A stretch of DNA of 64,000 bases from Poecilobothrus nobilitatus (lineage: Eukaryota > Arthropoda > Insecta > Diptera > Dolichopodidae): contig OX352772.1 in NCBI GenBank assembly GCA_947095535.1, positions 221,407,617 to 221,471,616 of the forward strand, read 5' to 3'. The notes under the pieces were generated by a model. The model did not search any database. It saw only the letters and a program-made list of their open reading frames with translations, and was not told the DNA's origin. Shown here one piece after another: positions 59,551 to 64,000 of the stretch (its first letter is position 1; every line of letters starts with the position of its first letter). Made by a program: the position numbers and the translations under genes.

Positions 59551-60900
59551 TTATATGTTTACGTAGACGTTACGATTTTTACCAATTTCGATATTAGCAT
59601 CAAATTCTGCAAACACAGTGAATGTTAATATTAAAGTTAATGGAGAACTGAGTCTTGCTTCAATCTTTACTACTCCTTGGTTTAATAAACTATGACATAT
59701 ATCCGTTCTCGAACCGTCTGGTGATAAATCAAAAGCCAGTATTGTATAATCTTTTGAAAATAGTTCTTTTGAAATTTGATGTTCTCTATCACAATGATGT
59801 ATACCTGTTCCGCTAAATAACGTTAAATATGCACGAGAATAGCAAAGGTTATTCGATGTAAAACATGTTTCAATTGCAGAGTTTGGTGTAGGCACTCCAT
59901 TCACATATAATTGAAAGTGTGTGAGATTTTGATGATCGAAATGACTTGGATTTTTTGATCTTTTACCATTAAAATTTTCATTACTAACCATACAAAATAC
60001 AAGAGCTTTTGGTATTTGCCCTATAAATATATTATCCAATGATATGTTGGTTGTGTTAGCTGAAATTTTAAATGTTTTGATTTCACTTCTAGTATAAAAA
60101 TATTTTGTGTTAGCCTTTTCCAGTACAGTATTTTGTGCTATCAATATACTAGGATTAATTGTTAAATGTTTCATATATAATGTAGCTTCAAGAATTTTTA
60201 AATAACTTTCATCGTTATCGTTAAAGAAAATATAAAAATCTTGTTTCTCTAATGCTAAAGAAATTCGAATGTCAACATTATTTAAAAGTAATTTGGGAGT
60301 GTTAAAGAAATCTTCATGTAATTTTCCCATTAACTCTAGTATTGCAGAATTGTTGTATGATTTTTGTCTTGATTCTAAGTCTTAATTCTGATTCTAAGAA
60401 TTGCTGAAATCATTGACATTCGGCTTATCCAATTCCCATCCAGATGCTTCTAGATGTGTTTGACTGGAATCTGTACCATAATTTAGTAAATTAGTTATAT
60501 ATCCTTTATAATGGTATAAGGAATCTAAAGGAGTGATGTTTTTTCCATTTAGAGTTACATTAGATTGTTTAATTAAAGAGTGTAATAAATTATTTACAAC
60601 ACTGGGCCGCGGAGCTGCCCTTGCTTCAGTTCCGGTTCCTATTTTATCGTTTGCACTCCAAAATGATCCATCTTTTTTAAATATTTGAACTTTAAATTTG
60701 ATGTGGGTTGAGGATAAATCTCGATATGTATCTCCATTTCCAAGCGAAACAAATAACAATAACAATAACACATAATCAATAGTTGACGGTTATGCTTCTA
60801 AAAAAGCTAAAGGATTATATGCTACCTCTTCTGAACGCAATATAGTTGTTTGTACGAGTAATGACGCAAAAAGATCAAGTGCAGATTTCATACACTTCAT
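59551..60900 (-). pseudogene. Hexon-like major capsid protein of a Polinton/adintovirus-type element
   Basis: The gene spans about 1350 bp (roughly 450 codons) on the minus strand. The likely start is the ATG at 60900, followed by KSALDLFASLL and a YNPL motif. A frame change near 60800 leads to DTYRDLSSTHIKFKV and SLYHYKGYITNLLNYG (60771-60394). A second change near 60360 leads to the long final frame (60330-59551) with NVDIRISLALEKQDFYIF, FNGKRSKNP, QLYVNG, LTLFSGTGIHH and AEFDANIEIGKNRN. These fit a family of virus-derived proteins (F54H12.2-like) thought to form a double-jelly-roll capsid. The frameshifts make it a fossil. Confidence 0.75.
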
Positions 60901-61016
60901 TTTTTTAAATTGGATATATCAGAAGTTTTACTTTGCTTTTTTCATCGTTTCGACTTTAAATATGCCTGTGTAGAAACTGCTCGTCCTTTTATACCGCTTC
61001 GTCTTTTTATGGCTCT

Positions 61017-61358
61017 TCATCTTCCACCATACATCGAATGCAGTTGACTAACTACAGATTTTCGTAAATTTTTTATGTCACATTTGCTTTGATCAAGTAC
61101 AGCTTCTTTTATGTTTGCACCAAATGCTATATCATTTAAAATATTTTTACTTGTGTTTACAGCCTCTCTTTTAATTAAGTCCCAACCTGATGTAAAAACT
61201 GCGTTCAAGTAACGAATTAAACTTTCCAACTTTCCGAAATATATTTCCAAAACCACGACCTTTTTGTATAGCTGGATAAAATTGTAATAGAGGTCCAACA
61301 TCATGGAGACATCCTCCTATTTGTGACAAATAATATCTCACGTAAGCCGGTTCCATGT
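61017..61358 (-). pseudogene. Glycine-rich pVI-like minor capsid protein
   Basis: It starts MEPAYVRYYLSQIGG and contains QKGRGFGNIFRKVGKF, then after a frame change near 61230 GWDLIKREAVNTSKNILND and a C-terminal MYGG. The order (Gly-Arg-Gly-x-Gly-x-x-F segment, amphipathic helix, basic end) is that of small proteins encoded next to the hexon-like gene in related elements, comparable with adenovirus pVI. The assignment is from the pattern and the neighbour genes. Confidence 0.55.
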
Positions 61359-61407
61359 TTAAAAGGATTTCATATTTGAGTACTAGTATATATATTGTTT
61401 TTAGCAA

Positions 61408-62657
61408 TCAATGCTTTTTAAAGTGTAAAACTATTTTTGTTGGATAGAAGCTTGGAATGAAATTTATTCCATCACCGTATTGATTGTAAATTTTAATCGC
61501 TATCGTTTCAAAACAATTTTTTTTCTATAGGTATGTAATGGACATTTTCAAATTCAATATTTATAGGTATTCTACAATTTTCTATGTTGATAGCTCTCAA
61601 TGCACGCACTTTTCTACTTCCAAAAACAGATGGTTGAACTATATCTGAATAAATCATCACCATTCCATTCAATTCGTCTTTATTATTAGAAACAGCCTAT
61701 TTGAATAATTCGGGTAATTTTGGTTTGAAATTTTTTCCTTTTTTTTTCTGTTGAAATAGTTCAGTTATAGTAATATGAATACAAGTAAAACCAAGTTCAT
61801 GATAGTAAGCAGAAGAAATACCTATGGTAATACTACTAATTAACGCTAAATGGTTTAGACGTTGAGCGAGTCACCCGTTTCAAATATCAAGGATATTGCT
61901 TAGATAAAAAATGGAGAACCTTATCTGAGATCAAATGTAGAATAGAAATTACAAACAGCATCCTACAGAGAAGAATATAACAACATTATCATAAATTTCC
62001 AGTGTTGGAAATCACAATGTCTAAATGTGATTCGCCAACATCCAAGAGGATTGGCAGCTAAAGAAGAAGAAATAGTTCAGTTAATAATGTTTTTACATTA
62101 TAACTATGATTAACTTTTATATAGAAACTATCGACATGAAAAGTTTGCGATATACGTATGAAATCCTTCCCGTTAGGTTCTGATACTTTTTTAAATATTG
62201 CATCATCATAATTTTTAGGATTATAGATGTATATGAAAATTTCATTAAAAAATTTTTTAAAAACCTGGATTCAAGTAAATTCTGCATTAAGGGTTATATT
62301 TTTAATAAGAATTAGCATAAAATTAAATTTCCAATCATCCAAATGTAGTTCTGAATCATTATATGGATAATATGTGTAGCCTATAGATTTGGTTACTTTT
62401 TAAAAAAGTTTTTCAATGTTTCTTACATAAACATTATACTGCCCAATATTTATCACAGCACATTTCTCTTTGTTAAATTCTTAAGTTTGTAGGAAATCGT
62501 TCAGATAAATTTCCGAAAGACCAACTTTTCAATTTCCATTTCTCAAATCAAAGTGAATAGGTAATTTATTTTCAAATGAAGCTAATGTGTTGTCTGGAAA
62601 CAGTTTTAAATTATCATTACTAAACAATGTTACATAGATATAATTTTGACTATCCAT
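61408..62657 (-). pseudogene. Capsid-associated protein (penton-like), interrupted by a LINE fragment
   Basis: It starts MDSQNYIYVTLFSNDNLKLF, then FPDNTLASFENKLPIHFDLR and VGLSEIYLN. The C-terminal part (61700-61408) has MVMIYSDIVQPSVFGSRKV and NVHYIPIEKKLF. Both ends match a family encoded beside the hexon-like gene in virus-like elements (pattern LxSNxxxxxFPxNxxxxFxxxL...Y.DIV.P...G......YxPxxxxxFxxI). Several stops and frame changes are present, and a 301-bp LINE fragment sits at 61768-62068. A penton-like role is inferred. Confidence 0.6.
61768..62068 (+). mobile_element. RTE-like LINE fragment with 15-bp target duplication
   Basis: The plus strand reads NTSKTKFMIVSRR and, in other frames, SPVSNIKDIA and RTLSEIKCRIEI-like patterns of a LINE reverse transcriptase C-terminal region, ending in GCAGCTAAAGAAGAA. 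GAAATAGTTCAGTTA occurs on both sides (61753-61767 and 62069-62083), a clear target duplication. Confidence 0.75.
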
Positions 62658-62688
62658 CTTTGTTGACTTCTTCTAAACCATAAAATGC

Positions 62689-63389
62689 TCAACTATTTAT
62701 ATGTTGTCCATTCCGGTGTTGATGAATTCTTAGTTTTGGACTTCTTAGCAAAGGTTTTAGCTTTCGTTTTTTTGTTTCAGGAAACTGTGAAAGTATACTT
62801 GAGGAAATTGAACTGCCGGCCGATCTTAGAGTCTTCTTTTTCTCAGGGGATCGTACAGCAACGGTAATTACATCACCACTTGGTGTTTCAAACATTCGAT
62901 AATCAGAGCTTAGAGATGGTCTTTCAATTAGTTTTTCGCCTTTCAACATTTCAGCTAATTTTTTAAATGACTTTTCATTATCAAAATCGTAATGTGATAA
63001 ATCAATATTCATATTTGAATGTTCTTTTTTAGGATCATATTCAAACACATCATCGGTAGCTAATGGTACAAATTTGGTTTGTGCTGATGTTGATTTATGT
63101 TTAGGTAATTCAGTTTCTGTACATTTCGTTTAGAGAAGAATTTTGTTTGGGTGCCTGTATCAAATGTAACATTATTAGCTTTTTCTGGTAATTTTTTTGC
63201 GTGTCTTTTGTTAATTCCATATTTGAGAAGGTTTTGACGATATAAGTACCATTTTTGCAATAGTTTTAATTTTTTATTATACAAAACTTTTTTCATTTTT
63301 TGATCCAATAAATCCAAGTTTTTATCATCTTGAAATAATTTGCTAAATTTTGAAAATATTTCTGGTGACATAACAATCATTCGCTGCAT
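62689..63389 (-). pseudogene. Charged virus-element protein (core-like)
   Basis: Two frames (63389-63060 and 63048-62689) are probably one gene split by a frame change near 63110-63060. The N-terminal part reads MIVMSPEIFSKFSKLF and LDLLDQKMKKVLYNKKL..KW.LY.QNLLKY, a pattern found in proteins encoded next to the hexon module in related elements. The C-terminal part is rich in Lys, Ser and Pro (SPEKKKTLRSAGSS). The first ATG is 1 bp from the end of the next gene upstream. Function unknown; a DNA- or core-associated role is a guess. Confidence 0.5.
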
Positions 63390-63679
63390 TATGTTTTACT
63401 GAGAAGTTTTCCAATTACACCAGATAATATAGTTCCAATTAAAGTTGGTAAAAATCCACCATGTTGAACTAATATTTTTCGTTTGGCTTTTATACTTTTC
63501 TTTGCGCATGCTAAAAATCTTAATTGTTTTTTATGTTTTTTTAACTTAACTTTTTGTGCTGATGATATTTTATTATTGCCATTTAATATATTGATAACAA
63601 TTTCAGCAATAGTTTTTATAATGTGATCATTACAATATTTAAGAATATTTTGTCTTTTGTCAATTTCTTCTTGTTGCAC
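63389..63679 (-). pseudogene. Small basic GGFLP protein (adenovirus core/pX-like)
   Basis: A 96-codon frame with a helical start (ILKYCNDHIIKTIAEIV), a Lys-rich centre (QKVKLKKHKKQLRFL, SIKAKRKI) and a hydrophobic, Gly-containing end, HGGFLPTLIGTILSGVIG. This architecture is characteristic of a small protein in many virus-like elements of invertebrates and resembles adenovirus core protein pX. The frame itself is intact, but the expected N-terminal extension is not in frame, so I mark it as probably broken. Confidence 0.6.
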
Positions 63680-64000
63680 TCTCCTAGTACATGTGATATA
63701 TATTTTGTTTTTTCTTCAATCGTTTCATACTTTTGACAGCTATTGTTCAAATCACCCGTATCACAGAAGAATATACAATATTCTTTTGAAAAAATATTAG
63801 TTCTAATACGAAACAAATCTTTAATGTCTTGTGTTAAATCCAACACAATATAAGCATACGGTTTTGATGTTACCTCATTATATACTCTTAAAAAACCCTT
63901 TATATTTTCTGGGTATAACTGCCTAGCAAGAGGATTCTTAAGATCCTCGAATCTGTGATTTGTCTCGAGGGTTTTTGAAAAGCACTAAATATTTACAATT
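63616..64000 (-). pseudogene. Packaging-ATPase-like protein, C-terminal end (runs off the window)
   Basis: The minus strand from 64000 reads YLVLFKNPRDKSQIR, then after a frame change near 63945 NPLARQLYPENIKGFLRVYN, TSKPYAYIVLDLTQDI and LFRIRTNIF. This matches the C-terminal block of the A32/FtsK-HerA-type ATPase of Polinton-like viruses (LFKNPRD..Q...LA.Q.YP). Walker motifs would lie outside the window. The tail after RTNIF overlaps the next gene and may not be genuine. Confidence 0.55.

Larger units (their letters stand above)
53570..60012 (+). repeat. Tandem duplication, unit 2
   Basis: 6.44-kb second unit, head-to-tail with unit 1. It is longer mainly because its Helitron has an extra 180-bp internal copy and because of a ~40-bp insertion near 54120; unit 1 has extra sequence near 52395. 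Confidence 0.9.

Noticed and set aside
1..64000. CRISPR array
   Set aside because: The regular repeats found (147 bp, 145 bp, 180 bp, 30 bp) have no unique spacers of constant length and lie in a eukaryotic transposon context.

Overview
This looks like a very AT-rich nuclear window from an animal, most likely an insect. The reasons are the mix of element families, spliceosomal-type intron signals, the absence of any bacterial-style gene packing, and (GGAC)n-centred dispersed repeats of a kind I associate from memory with flies. I see no intact host gene. Almost everything recognisable is a mobile element, a virus-derived element or a repeat, usually broken and often nested. No genus can be assigned from the sequence alone.

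Layout. 1-1455: 147-bp tandem array with a GGAC-containing tail. 1452-5812: 5'-truncated jockey/CR1-type LINE, then an element carrying only a LINE ORF1 (PHD-like finger, coiled coil, FP-like C-terminus). 6020-14150: two near-identical non-autonomous Helitrons in opposite orientation around a 2.5-kb spacer. 14588-18086: a 3.5-kb composite with ~100-bp terminal inverted repeats holding an RTE-type LINE and tRNA-like sequences. 18100-27310: RTE 3' ends, ATT microsatellites, another LINE, and two more Helitrons that form an inverted duplication including their flanks. 27418-30595: second LINE copy. 30739-36756: a 6.0-kb hAT transposon with a perfect 8-bp target duplication, containing a 1.3-kb-arm inverted repeat. 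37479-41267: second ORF1-only element and a truncated Helitron. 41521-45870: LINE remnant, Penelope-like GIY-YIG remnant, 30-bp minisatellite, defective Tc1/mariner element.

47339-64000 is the most interesting part. It holds a degraded virus-like element of Polinton/adintovirus type. On the minus strand lie a packaging-ATPase end, a small basic GGFLP protein, a charged protein, a capsid-associated protein, a glycine-rich pVI-like protein and a hexon-like major capsid protein. On the plus strand lie an OB-fold-like gene and a nuclease-like gene. A ~6.2-6.4-kb head-to-tail duplication copies the distal half of this element together with a Helitron that had already inserted in it. The duplication breakpoint lies inside the capsid gene, so one capsid copy is cut to its C-terminal part. 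Nearly every reading frame carries frameshifts, so the element is a fossil here. No DNA polymerase B or integrase is visible inside the window.

Family names come from remembered protein-family patterns, not from searches. Element boundaries come from repeat comparison within the window.
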